Virus record (IMG/VR): IMGVR_UViG_3300020154_000011
Coordinates: 1-33,430 of that record
DNA length: 33,430 bases
Source: a virus
Reading direction: 5' to 3' (one strand)
Part shown: positions 7,560 through 16,226 of the stretch, one piece after another
Position numbering within the stretch: position 1 is the first letter of the stretch
Layout of the letters: each line of letters starts with the position of its first letter
Made by a program: the position numbers and the translations under genes
Notes under the pieces: generated by a model
What the model saw: only the letters and a program-made list of their open reading frames with translations
Told to the model about the DNA's origin: nothing
Databases searched by the model: none

Positions 7560-9265
7560 GCGTTACCCGTCTCGCTGGGCAGTTGATACAGCGTCGCGCC
7601 GACGACATCCCGATTCACGGGATCGCTGACACGGACCTCGTAGACGCGATCGAAGTACCGACCGAGACGGCGCCATATCGCACGATTCTTGAACTGGCCT
7701 GCTTTGCCCAGCGTCGCCCAGTGCTCTGTTCCAAAGGTCGTTCCACCGTCATTCGACCAGCGGAGCATCGCCTGCGGATTTGAGCCCTGGCCCGTCTGAC
7801 GGCCGACGCCGGGCGAGAACTCGATTTGCAATGCTGTACTCGCCGAGCGCTTGCGGTCTTCCCGGCTCCAGACGTGTGGGCATCGGCGGATGGAAATCAG
7901 CGGCGCGCCGGCGTCGGTGAAGTACTGCCGGGACATCTGATGGATCTGACCGGACTGGTAATCCCCAACCAGCCGCAGATTCTGGAAGTTCATGAAGCAA
8001 TTCGAGCGATGCCGATGGAACTGACCCGTGGTCTGGTCATACGACAATCGCTCGTGCCAATTGCCGTTCGAATCCCAGCACCACGTTTTATCTGCCGTGG
8101 GGAACGTGAGGACGTAGAAGAGATGCCCCTCTTCCTCGTAGGCATAGGCAAACGCATCTGCGACCAGGGGATAGCTCGAGATCGCATGTTCGACGCCGTG
8201 CTGGCTGACACGCTTCCAGGAATACTGCTGCGTTTGGACGACGATGTTCTCGCCCTGGAGCGTCCGACCGAGCCACATGAGGCTGTCGCCGGCCTGGGTG
8301 ATGGATTGAGGCGCAGATGTTCCAATCGGAGGCGCAGCGCCCGGAATGCGCTGAAACGCAAAGTTTGCGCCGCCTGCGTTGAACCAGATTTCCGAGGCGC
8401 GCTCGCCGACCAACCACAGTTCGCGGTTGAGTTCCTGCAAGCCTTGCAGGTTATCGCTCTGGCTGTCCTTCAACGCAAAGAACAGCGGATCGAAGATCAT
8501 CGTGTAGGGAACAGGTGAGCTCGTCGCAAACGCCTGAGAGCCCACGCGATTGACGATCAACCAACCATCGATGAACGCAATATGAGAAGGCGGCTCGAAG
8601 CCCGGATCGGAGATCACGCCAAACTCGGCGAGCATGATTGTGATCGTCGTGGCACCGGGCGAGCTCGTCGCCGCCTGCGACATCGTCACAGTGTTGGCGC
8701 TGGTGTTGATGGACGTGATCGTCGTGCCAGGCGCAATTCCCGAGCCGCTGATCTCACTGCCACAGACCAGAGCCGTGTTCAGCGATCCAGAGTAAGGAAG
8801 CGTCGTGCTGCCACTCGTCGGCGTGCCTGTGAACTGCGTGGATCCTGGCCCGGCAATGCGGTAATAGTAGCCGTTCAGGCCATCGACCAGCATCGCATAG
8901 CCGCCCTCGCCATTATCACGGATGCGGACCTGCCCGCTGTTGGTGTTGAGCGTGCCAACGAGCTGTGTTGAGAACTGAGCAATGGCATTTTGCGTTGGCG
9001 GGACGGTGACGGTGATGACATGGACCTCATCGCCAGCAACGGCAATTGCCTGCTGATTTCCAGGCAACACCCATGCACCGCGAATGGCTGCGGGATCGAA
9101 CGTGATGACAGGATTCAACCCGGGGCAGCCGAGCAACGTCGTCGGCATCTTGGACTTATTGTCGCCGGACACTTCCACATACCAGTTGATCAGTCGCTGA
9201 GCATCCTGATATGGGTTCGGCGCATCATAGGCTTGGCCGACGAATCCGAAGTCAGAGCCGGGCAC
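7556..9265 (-). CDS. tail hub / packaged-DNA stabilisation protein, P22 gp10-like
   Basis: A 569-residue protein starting with GTG at 9265, which overlaps the TAG of the gp4-like gene by one base. The N-terminal QRLINWYVE, then LLGCPGLNPV, is characteristic of the P22 gp10 stabilisation family. Later DGWLIVNR, FDPLFFA, LQELNRELWLVGERASEIWFN and a long stretch of beta blades agree with the propeller-like body of that family. gp10 closes the portal channel after packaging and receives the needle or spike. Residues ~142-212 are an extra Gly/Thr/Ser-rich beta module (SGIAPGTTI, NTVTMSQAAT) that also occurs in the neighbouring gp4-like protein; it is absent from my recollection of P22 gp10. Confidence 0.85.
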   Translation of the reverse strand: MPGSDFGFVGQAYDAPNPYQDAQRLINWYVEVSGDNKSKMPTTLLGCPGLNPVITFDPAAIRGAWVLPGNQQAIAVAGDEVHVITVTVPPTQNAIAQFSTQLVGTLNTNSGQVRIRDNGEGGYAMLVDGLNGYYYRIAGPGSTQFTGTPTSGSTTLPYSGSLNTALVCGSEISGSGIAPGTTITSINTSANTVTMSQAATSSPGATTITIMLAEFGVISDPGFEPPSHIAFIDGWLIVNRVGSQAFATSSPVPYTMIFDPLFFALKDSQSDNLQGLQELNRELWLVGERASEIWFNAGGANFAFQRIPGAAPPIGTSAPQSITQAGDSLMWLGRTLQGENIVVQTQQYSWKRVSQHGVEHAISSYPLVADAFAYAYEEEGHLFYVLTFPTADKTWCWDSNGNWHERLSYDQTTGQFHRHRSNCFMNFQNLRLVGDYQSGQIHQMSRQYFTDAGAPLISIRRCPHVWSREDRKRSASTALQIEFSPGVGRQTGQGSNPQAMLRWSNDGGTTFGTEHWATLGKAGQFKNRAIWRRLGRYFDRVYEVRVSDPVNRDVVGATLYQLPSETGNA

Positions 9266-10212
9266 TACCTAAATCCCCCGTAGAGGATCCACCCGGCGTC
9301 CGTCGACTTCGGCATGACGATCTGCGCGTCATAGGTGGAGACGGGGACCGGTGCCTTGTTGAGCGCCTTGATGAAGTTGTACGCCTCGTTGTAGAGGGTG
9401 TTCATCGTCGGCGTCCAAATGGCGCCATATTCAGGCGCAAGCTCCCGACCTAGCGCAAACTTGATCGCGCGCGCATAGCCCTGTGGCAAGCTCACCTGCT
9501 CGGTCAGATCAGTGAAGCTCTGCAGGATGTTGTCGGTGAAGAGATGGAGTTCGCCGGCCTGAGACGGATTCTGATAGAACTTCAGCGTGCCGAGCGGGAA
9601 CGTCGGGTTGTACCACATGACGATCGGCCAGGGCGCTGCAATGCCCTTGTAGCCGATGCGGTTGTAAGTGTCCTCATCGACAACGCTGATCGTGTAATCG
9701 AGCCCGCTCGCCTGCGTTGTGATGCGCGTGAAGCTCTGGCGGATACGCAACGGACGAGGAATCTTGAAATCGCCCGGGATCGTGTAGCTGATCTGCTGCG
9801 GGCCAAAGCCCACCGTCGCGTTCTGCGACATGACGACGGTATTGGTAAACGAATTGAAACTGACGATGGTCGTCCCTTCCGGGATGCCAATGCCGGAAAG
9901 ATCGCCGCCAATCACCATGTCCGAAGGAACATCTACACCGCTGATGACATCGAGGCCCAGAGTGGTCGTACCGGCAAATTGCCCGGCATCGTAGTTGCCA
10001 ACGGTGTATTCGTACTTCCCAGGCGTGAATTGCAGGATGTTCTCGACGCTCTTGAACACGCTGGCTTCGGTCGTGCTCCACGACTCGAGCAGCAGGTTCA
10101 GCGTCTGTAGGGCATCCTGCGCGTCGGCGTCATCGAGCGATTCGCCAGGGGCGTACGAATTGATGAACTTGAGCGCGCCGAGGATCAGATCATTGGCCGT
10201 GATCGTGATCAT
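9265..10212 (-). CDS. head-completion / tail accessory factor, P22 gp4-like
   Basis: A 315-residue protein. The N-terminal helix pair (LILGALKFIN, then ESLDDADAQDALQTLNLLLESW) is the hallmark of the gp4 family, whose product docks onto the portal and starts neck assembly. The family's RP-ri--sf--I block (IPRPLRIRQSFTRI) and a C-terminal PQGYARAIKFALGRELAPEYG follow. P22 gp4 is about 166 residues, so this is nearly twice as long. Part of the excess is a beta module at residues ~81-144 (GIPEGTTI, NTVVMSQNAT) shared with the gp10-like protein. Its ATG overlaps the TGA of the downstream gene's neighbour (ATGA at 10209-10212). Confidence 0.85.
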   Translation of the reverse strand: MITITANDLILGALKFINSYAPGESLDDADAQDALQTLNLLLESWSTTEASVFKSVENILQFTPGKYEYTVGNYDAGQFAGTTTLGLDVISGVDVPSDMVIGGDLSGIGIPEGTTIVSFNSFTNTVVMSQNATVGFGPQQISYTIPGDFKIPRPLRIRQSFTRITTQASGLDYTISVVDEDTYNRIGYKGIAAPWPIVMWYNPTFPLGTLKFYQNPSQAGELHLFTDNILQSFTDLTEQVSLPQGYARAIKFALGRELAPEYGAIWTPTMNTLYNEAYNFIKALNKAPVPVSTYDAQIVMPKSTDAGWILYGGFR

Positions 10213-10700
10213 CCGAGGAATTCCACCCGCAGATGAACCGCGTACTGCATCGGCGTTGCGCCGGACGATGCGTAGTTCGAGGTCTGAAACTGAATGTTCG
10301 TCCCCTCTCTCACGCTGATCACCTGATCGCCGGGGCTGAATGCACCAAGGGCGTTGGCGGAATTCGTCGGGGTCATGGTGTTCGCTAACAGCGCTACGTT
10401 GGTGTCATTGTCGGTCCACAAGACGCCAATGTTCGGGAGCGTCGATGATGTCGTGGCAGCTTGCGTGACGACGCCATAAGCGGAGACGCGATAAAGACCG
10501 CCACGCCCTGCCGGAACGGCATAAATCGTGGTCGCACTGATGTTGGCAGATTGATTGACTGCATCTGACGATGCGTAGACTGTCTGGCTCGCGGGTATCT
10601 TCCCATCAGTCCCAAGCGTGGCCACGCCATTGGGCGTGCCCTTCTCAGACGATGGAATGCCCCCCAGGCTCCCCAGCGATACACCAATCGACTTGAGCAT
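10209..10700 (-). CDS. small structural protein with a fibre-type motif, function unknown
   Basis: A 163-residue protein. Residues ~24-39 (GVATLGTDGKIPASQ) match the short motif that often joins tail-fibre repeats to C-terminal domains. The rest is a Ser/Thr/Ala-rich beta domain with NIQFQTSNYASSG and a hydrophobic C-terminal strand (HLRVEFLG), suggesting a trimeric or decoration role. The TGA overlaps the ATG of the gp4-like gene, and its own ATG abuts the TAA of the preceding ORF with no gap. It is probably a virion accessory protein exposed on the neck or capsid. Confidence 0.7.
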   Translation of the reverse strand: MLKSIGVSLGSLGGIPSSEKGTPNGVATLGTDGKIPASQTVYASSDAVNQSANISATTIYAVPAGRGGLYRVSAYGVVTQAATTSSTLPNIGVLWTDNDTNVALLANTMTPTNSANALGAFSPGDQVISVREGTNIQFQTSNYASSGATPMQYAVHLRVEFLG

Positions 10701-11066
10701 TTACAGGCCTCCGCCGCGCGTGAAGGCCATGTTTCCAGTAGCAGCCGCTGTTTGCAGAATGACGGACGCGCCCGAAACTTCGGGATCCACACTGACAACA
10801 ACAACGGCCCCGGGCGCGACCGGATAGCCAACCCCAAGCACAGCAGGCGTCACCGCGCCAAAGACACCGAAATTGACCCATGCCCATGAGGTGGACATGT
10901 TGGCGATCTGGATCTGGGTGAAGTTATTCGGATCGCTCCCGGGAAATTTCGGGGAAGCGGCGGCGGCATCCGTGGTGCCCATGAATGCGCTGGCACGTAG
11001 TGTTCCAGTGCTCGTGCCTGGAATCGTCGGCGTATATAGCGGTGCAAATGCACGAGTGTCGTTCAT
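10701..11066 (-). CDS. small virion-module protein, function unknown
   Basis: A 121-residue protein with GAGAGG four bases before the ATG. It is Ala/Gly/Val/Thr rich with few charges (NFGVFGAVTPAVLGVGYPVAPGAVVVV), consistent with a beta-structured virion component. It is not a membrane protein, because hydrophobic stretches alternate with Pro and Gly. It resembles its upstream neighbour in size and style, and both sit between coat and neck genes, where decoration and head-fibre proteins occur. No specific family recognised. Confidence 0.7.
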   Translation of the reverse strand: MNDTRAFAPLYTPTIPGTSTGTLRASAFMGTTDAAAASPKFPGSDPNNFTQIQIANMSTSWAWVNFGVFGAVTPAVLGVGYPVAPGAVVVVSVDPEVSGASVILQTAAATGNMAFTRGGGL

Positions 11067-11084
11067 GGCGCCTCTCAGGTCAGT

Positions 11085-11110
11085 GGGAGGGGCGATTGCT
11101 CACCCCTCCC
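11085..11110 (-). terminator. 8-bp perfect inverted repeat between coat-module genes
   Basis: GGGAGGGG at 11085-11092 and CCCCTCCC at 11103-11110 form a perfect eight-pair GC-rich stem with a ten-base loop, in the 50-bp gap between two small genes downstream of the coat gene. In the leftward transcript no run of U follows, so it is not a classical intrinsic terminator. It could slow polymerase or protect the 3' end of the abundant coat mRNA. The gap is one of the few non-overlapping junctions in this operon. Confidence 0.4.
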
Positions 11111-11116
11111 TCGTCA

Positions 11117-11500
11117 TCACCAGTTCATCGCCGGGCCACTCGTGGGCGCCCTGAAATTGGGCTGCACGCGAAGCACGGTGACTTGGTAGACCTGCGAGGC
11201 AGTCGGCACGATGGGTGCTGCTGTGTTGTTGCTGAAGGTGATCGCCAGCGTATCGGTCGCACTGACTCGCGCCCCCACGATGCCCAAGCCGGCCTGCGCA
11301 GTCGGCTTCTGCACGAAGACAACATCGGTCGTCAGCAATCCAATCGAGGCAGCCGAGAATGTCTGCTCGGCGGTCGTGTTGGCAGCAACCGACGCTGGCG
11401 ACAGCGTCAGATTAAAGATGCCAACCTTCTGGATGTTGCCGATCGATGCTTGCGGTTCCGGGGTCTGAGTGATCGACGGACCGGGATTTGTGTAAGCCAT
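11117..11500 (-). CDS. small protein next to coat gene, possible decoration/head protein
   Basis: A 127-residue protein encoded immediately downstream of the major coat gene (15-bp gap), the usual site of decoration or head-stabilising proteins. It is Thr/Ala/Val rich with predicted beta strands (KVGIFNLTLSPASVAANTTAEQTF and VYQVTVLRVQPNF), has almost no acidic residues in its core and no cysteine. ATLAITF-type strands suggest an immunoglobulin-like or trimeric capsid-binding fold. The function is inferred from place and composition only. Confidence 0.7.
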   Translation of the reverse strand: MAYTNPGPSITQTPEPQASIGNIQKVGIFNLTLSPASVAANTTAEQTFSAASIGLLTTDVVFVQKPTAQAGLGIVGARVSATDTLAITFSNNTAAPIVPTASQVYQVTVLRVQPNFRAPTSGPAMNW

Positions 11501-11515
11501 GTTCGTGATCTCCTC

Positions 11516-12862
11516 TTAGCCCAGGACTCGGACGGCCATGTTTCGATACAAGCCCGCCCAGCCGTACAAGATGTCGCAGCGAGTCGGGAGTGCGTCGTTG
11601 TTGATGGTGTATTGCGTGACCATGCGCATCGACATGCCGATGTCCGCATCGCTTGCGCGAGCGGCATCCTGCACACCGCGAGGCAGCGGCAGATCGGCGA
11701 ACGCGGCTGCAAAGGCCGTCTTGTGATACGCGATCGACTGCGGGCCAACCGTACCTGCAGATGCACCCATGTTGACGGTGATCGCAGCGGTCGAGCTCGA
11801 CGGTGCCGTGCAGTTCTGGAACTGCCCACCCGTGATCGCAACTTCGCCGATCATGATCGACAGCGCGCCACCGGCGGTGGAGCTGTATTCGCCCGTCGTC
11901 GGGTTGAACGTGCCGCTCGTGAGCGTGGCCGCCGCGAACTGCAGGCCAGGCGTCGCGGTACCGACAGGGTTCTGCGTGTATCCACCGGGCGGCAACACCA
12001 CGAACTGCTTCAGCGTGCTGCCGTAGCGAGTGCGACTCTGCGGGTTCACCGGATACACGCCGGCGATCTGCAGGATGTCACCGACCTTCACGCGAGGTGC
12101 GGCAGCGGCAGTCCAACCAGTGGTTTCGATAAAGCCGGACTGTGCCCAGCCACTTGAGATGATGCCGGTATGCGTGGTGTTCGCCAGCGTCGGCGAACCG
12201 CCACCCGCACCCGTCTGGAATGACACGACGTTCTGGTCCGTGTACCAGTCCAGACCCGCAGTTTCTCGGTTGATCATGCCCTTACGATAGGCATCGCTGA
12301 TCTGGATCTGCGGATTGAACAAGCCCTTCACGCCATCGGTCGCATATGCCTGCGTGATCGGATCCAGGCAGACGCGCTTCGGACCGGCCGGCACGGCTTC
12401 GTTCGTCAGCTGTGCGTTTGCAAGCGCATAGGTGAGATACGAAGAGGCTGGCGTGCCCATCGTGCCCACCGCCTGAGCGGTGTTCTGGTAGGCGAAGTAC
12501 AGGCCATCGGAGTCCACGCGGTTCGCAACCGTGGCCATCATCGGCTTCAGGACGCGAGTGCGGAACAGATCCATCGACAGCAGCATGTCCGCCGTCGTGA
12601 ACTGCACATCCACGTGGAACTGATAGTTCAGCGGGACCGGGATGTAGGTTTCGTTGGTGTCTTCGACGTTCAGCGCCGGACCGAAGGTACCGATGTACCG
12701 GGGCGGGCGGCGGACGTTACACACGGCACCAATCTTGGCGCCGTTGACGCCGAATTCAGCGGCGTATTGCTTGTCGACGCCATCAGTAAAGACGAGTTCG
12801 TTTTCGAGGACGACCAGCCCTTCGTTGGTGATATAGCTGATCGTTAAAAGTTCGTTGCTCAC
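11516..12862 (-). CDS. major capsid (coat) protein, P22 gp5-like
   Basis: A 448-residue protein, close to P22 coat (430). It starts with GTG at 12862, with GGAG seven bases upstream. NEGLVVLENELVFTDGVDKQY opens the protein, followed by FHVDVQFTTADMLLSMD and an N-to-C order of helices and strands matching the P22-type HK97-fold coat. A middle region around residues 225-340, rich in Gly, Thr and Pro, is where P22 coat carries its inserted I-domain. KTAFAAAFADLPLPRGVQDA and DIGMSMRMVTQY near the C-terminus are typical of this coat family. It is followed by small head genes and preceded by scaffold, as expected. Confidence 0.88.
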   Translation of the reverse strand: MSNELLTISYITNEGLVVLENELVFTDGVDKQYAAEFGVNGAKIGAVCNVRRPPRYIGTFGPALNVEDTNETYIPVPLNYQFHVDVQFTTADMLLSMDLFRTRVLKPMMATVANRVDSDGLYFAYQNTAQAVGTMGTPASSYLTYALANAQLTNEAVPAGPKRVCLDPITQAYATDGVKGLFNPQIQISDAYRKGMINRETAGLDWYTDQNVVSFQTGAGGGSPTLANTTHTGIISSGWAQSGFIETTGWTAAAAPRVKVGDILQIAGVYPVNPQSRTRYGSTLKQFVVLPPGGYTQNPVGTATPGLQFAAATLTSGTFNPTTGEYSSTAGGALSIMIGEVAITGGQFQNCTAPSSSTAAITVNMGASAGTVGPQSIAYHKTAFAAAFADLPLPRGVQDAARASDADIGMSMRMVTQYTINNDALPTRCDILYGWAGLYRNMAVRVLG

Positions 12863-12912
12863 AGCAGCACTCCAGAAAGAGGTTCACGACCAAACCCCTT
12901 TCCAGTGGCTGC

Positions 12913-13923
12913 TTATCTACCGGCGGCGCGTTTCTCACGCTCCTGTTGGCGACGGTACTCGCGGAGTTCCTGGACGCTCATGTCCTCGGGCTTCTTCGCG
13001 ACCGGCGCAATTCCCGCGGTATCCAGCGGCGCAATTGGCGCAGGGGCCTTTGAGACTGGTCGCGTGGTGGTGGCAACTTCGCTGAGCGTCGGTGTTGGAT
13101 CCTTCGCAGGAGGCTGCTCCCACTTCGCTTCCAGCTTGCCGAGTTCGGCGATAAACCGACGCGGCGACAGTTTGCGAAGTCGGTCGAGAACGTCCGGATT
13201 TTTGGCGAGGTGGTAGAGGAGTTCAGGGCCCTGCTCCGACTCGGTGATGTACTCGGTCACATCCTGATGGACGCGCTCGAGTTCAGTGCCCTTGATCGAT
13301 GTCAGGACTTCTTCGAAGTCGTCATGCTTGGCTTTGGCATCGGTGAGACGCTTGCCAAATTCACGCTGACGAGCTTCTTGCTCTCGCTCTGCCGCCTCAC
13401 GTTCGCGCTTGGCTTGCTCCTCACGCAGACGTTGATCCACGCGATAACTAACTAGCGCATCCGTATATTCGGCGACCGTTGCGAAGTCGTCCGGCTTGGG
13501 CTCTTTGGGAGCCTCAGATTTCGCCGGTGCGGGCCCTGACTTCTGAACTGCCTCCAGCTGCTTCTGGAGTTCCTCTGCCCGCCGCTCTGCCGCTAACGCT
13601 CGCAAGGCTTCTGACCTTGCAAACTCCTCGGCCTCTTTCATCTGCCTGTGCTTTTTGTCGATCTTCTGGCGCACCACCTCAGAAAGATCCTCGTCAGCCA
13701 CTTCCTTCTTAGTCGAAGGAGGCGCTGCAGTTTCGCTTTTAGCAGGCTCTTTTTGAGAAGTAAACTTTCCGGCCGCATCACGTTGCAAATCTGCGGGCGC
13801 AGATGTTTCTTTCGCCTCAGACTTGGCCGGTTCAGCTGGCTTCGCTTCGGGCGGCTTGAACTCAGCCACCTTGCCCGTCTGCGTGAACTCGACCAGATTC
13901 TGTGCGTTGACAACTTGCGGCAT
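12913..13923 (-). CDS. scaffolding protein
   Basis: A 336-residue, extremely charged protein between portal and coat genes. Residues 15-90 are Pro/Ala/Lys/Glu rich and probably disordered. Residues ~95-200 form long charged helices (EEFARSEALRALAAERRAEELQKQL and REEQAKREREAAEREQEARQRE) likely to be coiled coil. The C-terminus is basic (REYRRQQEREKRAAGR), like the short basic helix-turn-helix with which P22 scaffold binds coat. It directs procapsid assembly and then leaves the shell. The N-terminal line MPQVVNAQNLVEFTQTGKVAEF is a compact leader also seen in related phages. Confidence 0.85.
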   Translation of the reverse strand: MPQVVNAQNLVEFTQTGKVAEFKPPEAKPAEPAKSEAKETSAPADLQRDAAGKFTSQKEPAKSETAAPPSTKKEVADEDLSEVVRQKIDKKHRQMKEAEEFARSEALRALAAERRAEELQKQLEAVQKSGPAPAKSEAPKEPKPDDFATVAEYTDALVSYRVDQRLREEQAKREREAAEREQEARQREFGKRLTDAKAKHDDFEEVLTSIKGTELERVHQDVTEYITESEQGPELLYHLAKNPDVLDRLRKLSPRRFIAELGKLEAKWEQPPAKDPTPTLSEVATTTRPVSKAPAPIAPLDTAGIAPVAKKPEDMSVQELREYRRQQEREKRAAGR

Positions 13924-13926
13924 AAG

Positions 13927-14040
13927 TTACTGACCTGAGTTGCAGAACATTACGATCAAACTGATGGTGCTACAGACAAAGCCGACACTGCCTAAGACCA
14001 TAGAGGCTATGGCAAGTGCTCGAATACGATCTGGATTCAT
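13927..14040 (-). CDS. 37-residue single-pass membrane protein
   Basis: A short gene filling the gap between portal and scaffold. Its ATG (14040-14038) overlaps the portal TGA as ATGA, and its TAA lies three bases before the scaffold ATG. The product begins MNPDRIRALAIASMVLG, continues through SVGFVC and STISLIVMFC, and ends NSGQ, so it has a basic start and one ~25-residue hydrophobic helix. Perfect fit into both junctions supports it being real. The role is unknown; small membrane proteins in this place are not part of the P22 core set. Confidence 0.72.
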   Translation of the reverse strand: MNPDRIRALAIASMVLGSVGFVCSTISLIVMFCNSGQ

Positions 14041-16226
14041 GTCCGGTCCTCTGTGCCCTTCTCGATCATTTTGTCGGCCATCTTCTCTTCGTGCTTTGAC
14101 TCCTGCTGCGAGTTGAGCAGCTGAGCTGCCGCATGGATCTCAGCCACATCGCGCTTGGTGACCGAGTCCACCTCGATCTTGTGACGGTCAGTGCGGTCCT
14201 TGAGCTCGGCCTTGTTGTTGTCGCTCTCGATCTTCGCCGCCGTGCGCTTGCTCTCTTCGACCTGACGCAGCTGCTCTTTGGACATGCCGTATTTGATCTC
14301 CAGCGCCTGCTGCTGAGTGAGTTGCTGGAGCTGCTGAACCTGCATCTGCAGTGCGCCGACGATGGCCTTGGCCTGCTTCGGCAGCCCTTCGACAGCGTTC
14401 TGCATGCCCTCGGGCGTCGATGGCGCCAGGCGATCGGCGACATCATCGGCGCCATAGAAGTCCATACCGCGCACGACGAGATCCGACGCAAGATCACTGA
14501 CCTTCTGGCCCAATGGTGTGCCCAGCAAGCCAATGAGCGCTTCAGTGCTCTCCTCGCGCTTGGTCTGATATCCGGGCCCCGTATCCATCACCACGTCATA
14601 GCGGCCGATTTCCAGGTTGGTCTTGACGCGATAGATGGCCGCCGCTGTGGGGTCTTCCTCTGCGCCACCGGATCCTGATCCCGGCGGCACGTTGATCTCC
14701 ACCATCTTCGGCACGCCATCTTCGCCAATGATTCGCTGCATGCGGCGCGTGTCGTAATAGTGCGGGATCAGGTCGAGCAACATGATGCCCGTCCACATGA
14801 TCGAATACGTCTGATTGTCGTAGAACTGGAAATGCGTCAGGTCCTGCATGCCCTGGCGGCGCTGCAGATACTTGTTGCCGCCGATGACCTTTGACTGCAG
14901 CTCGGGATTTTCCGGCTGCATGCCGGCCACTTCCATCAGATCCAGTGCTGCGGATTGTGCGGCTTGGGCAAAACCGGCTTCGATCGGCGTTGCGGGCTGT
15001 CGAATCGGGGGCGGGAGTGCATTGCCGTTATTGTCGTACACCACCTTGTAGACGAGGCGCGAGTACGAACGTGTATTCGCATCATCCCACTCGGGATGAC
15101 CATCATCCTGGCCCTCAGCCATCACCCAGGGAGCTTTCGGGCTCAATGCATAGCGCTCAGTTTCGCTCGAGCGCCAATAGTTGAACATCCGGGCCGGGTC
15201 CATCAGATCCTCAACCATGCCCTTACGATAGACATTCCCGTTGAGAACAGTTTTGTTGCCTTCGCAGCGAATGATCGGGATGTATTTGCCAGGCAGATCA
15301 CGCTGGTCGACGACTTTGCGGCCGTTGATCCGGAACCATTGCACTTGCTTGCGCGTGGTCGGGCGAGTGATCCACTTGGGCTCGGTCTCTTGATTCAACT
15401 GGTACTGCACAGCTGGCCTGAATCCAGCGGCCAGCATCGTTTCCTCGGAGGGCAACTGCGATTGGTACCAGCCGCGACCGTCCGTCATCATCACCAGCGT
15501 GTCAGCCACCTCATGGAGGCGGTAATACTCGGCGAGGCGAATCTTGAACTTGGTTTCCCACCGTGTGCTCGCCTGATCTCCTGCGGCGGCTGGGCTCCAT
15601 TCGGCGTTTTCAGCCCTCGGATAGCGGCGCTTGTACTCGGCTCGGCTCATCTCCTCCGAGATCAGGAACCAGTGCCGATCTTCACCCGCCGGCATGATCG
15701 ACATCGGATCGTCATAGCAGGTGAACGTGTTCTGAATCGGCTTGATCAGCAATTCCTGGTCGAAGCTGTCCGGGGCGATGTAGTCCGCCACGATGCGCCA
15801 ATAGCCCCAACCGATATCAATGGCTGATTCGACGCCCATGTCATAGGCGACACTGGCATTGCTCAGGGTCTCGATGTGCCGGATCAGACCGGTGACGACC
15901 TCGGCATCCTCAATCCGCGATCCACCGCTGACCGGATGGCACTTGATGCGCGGGCGCTGCTGTCGAAGCTGGTTCTTCAGCCGCACGCACCATGTATTGG
16001 TCTTGTTGATCGTGAGTGTCGGGCGCTTCTCGACGTTGGCGCGCTGGTTGTACACGTCGTCGGGCCACTGCTGGCCATTGCGGAAGGCAATCGCCTCCAA
16101 GCCGCGTGTGCGATTGTTGCCCTCGTTCTCCTCGGCCAGCTTCTGGCGCTGACAGGCCTCGAGGAAGATGTCCTCCTGCGTCGTCGCATCCCTCTCGAGC
16201 AACGTATCTTTGGGCAAAGCGGGCAT
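14037..16226 (-). CDS. portal protein, P22 gp1-like
   Basis: A 729-residue protein, close to P22 portal (725). I choose the ATG at 16226, which overlaps the TGA of the previous gene as TGATG; a GTG one codon earlier is possible. The N-terminal GLEAIAFRNGQQWP, then RPTLTINKTNTWCVRLKNQLRQ, and later GWGYWRIVADY, DPARMFNYWRSSETERYALSPKAP and PHYYDTRRMQRIIGEDG follow the P22 portal family. The C-terminus (residues ~640-729) is a long Gln/Lys/Glu-rich helical tail (QMQVQQLQQLTQQQ), matching the P22 portal barrel. Twelve copies form the DNA entry channel and dock terminase and gp4. Confidence 0.88.
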   Translation of the reverse strand: MPALPKDTLLERDATTQEDIFLEACQRQKLAEENEGNNRTRGLEAIAFRNGQQWPDDVYNQRANVEKRPTLTINKTNTWCVRLKNQLRQQRPRIKCHPVSGGSRIEDAEVVTGLIRHIETLSNASVAYDMGVESAIDIGWGYWRIVADYIAPDSFDQELLIKPIQNTFTCYDDPMSIMPAGEDRHWFLISEEMSRAEYKRRYPRAENAEWSPAAAGDQASTRWETKFKIRLAEYYRLHEVADTLVMMTDGRGWYQSQLPSEETMLAAGFRPAVQYQLNQETEPKWITRPTTRKQVQWFRINGRKVVDQRDLPGKYIPIIRCEGNKTVLNGNVYRKGMVEDLMDPARMFNYWRSSETERYALSPKAPWVMAEGQDDGHPEWDDANTRSYSRLVYKVVYDNNGNALPPPIRQPATPIEAGFAQAAQSAALDLMEVAGMQPENPELQSKVIGGNKYLQRRQGMQDLTHFQFYDNQTYSIMWTGIMLLDLIPHYYDTRRMQRIIGEDGVPKMVEINVPPGSGSGGAEEDPTAAAIYRVKTNLEIGRYDVVMDTGPGYQTKREESTEALIGLLGTPLGQKVSDLASDLVVRGMDFYGADDVADRLAPSTPEGMQNAVEGLPKQAKAIVGALQMQVQQLQQLTQQQALEIKYGMSKEQLRQVEESKRTAAKIESDNNKAELKDRTDRHKIEVDSVTKRDVAEIHAAAQLLNSQQESKHEEKMADKMIEKGTEDRT

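Noticed and set aside
10985-12157. 390-codon rightward frame opposite the coat and neighbouring genes
   Set aside because: It lies antisense to three well-supported genes, its product is Arg/His/Cys-rich with no domain, and such long antisense frames are common in GC-rich DNA.
14955-15827. 290-codon rightward frame opposite the portal gene
   Set aside because: Antisense to a clear portal gene; composition reflects codon-position bias and no ribosome site or partner gene is present.
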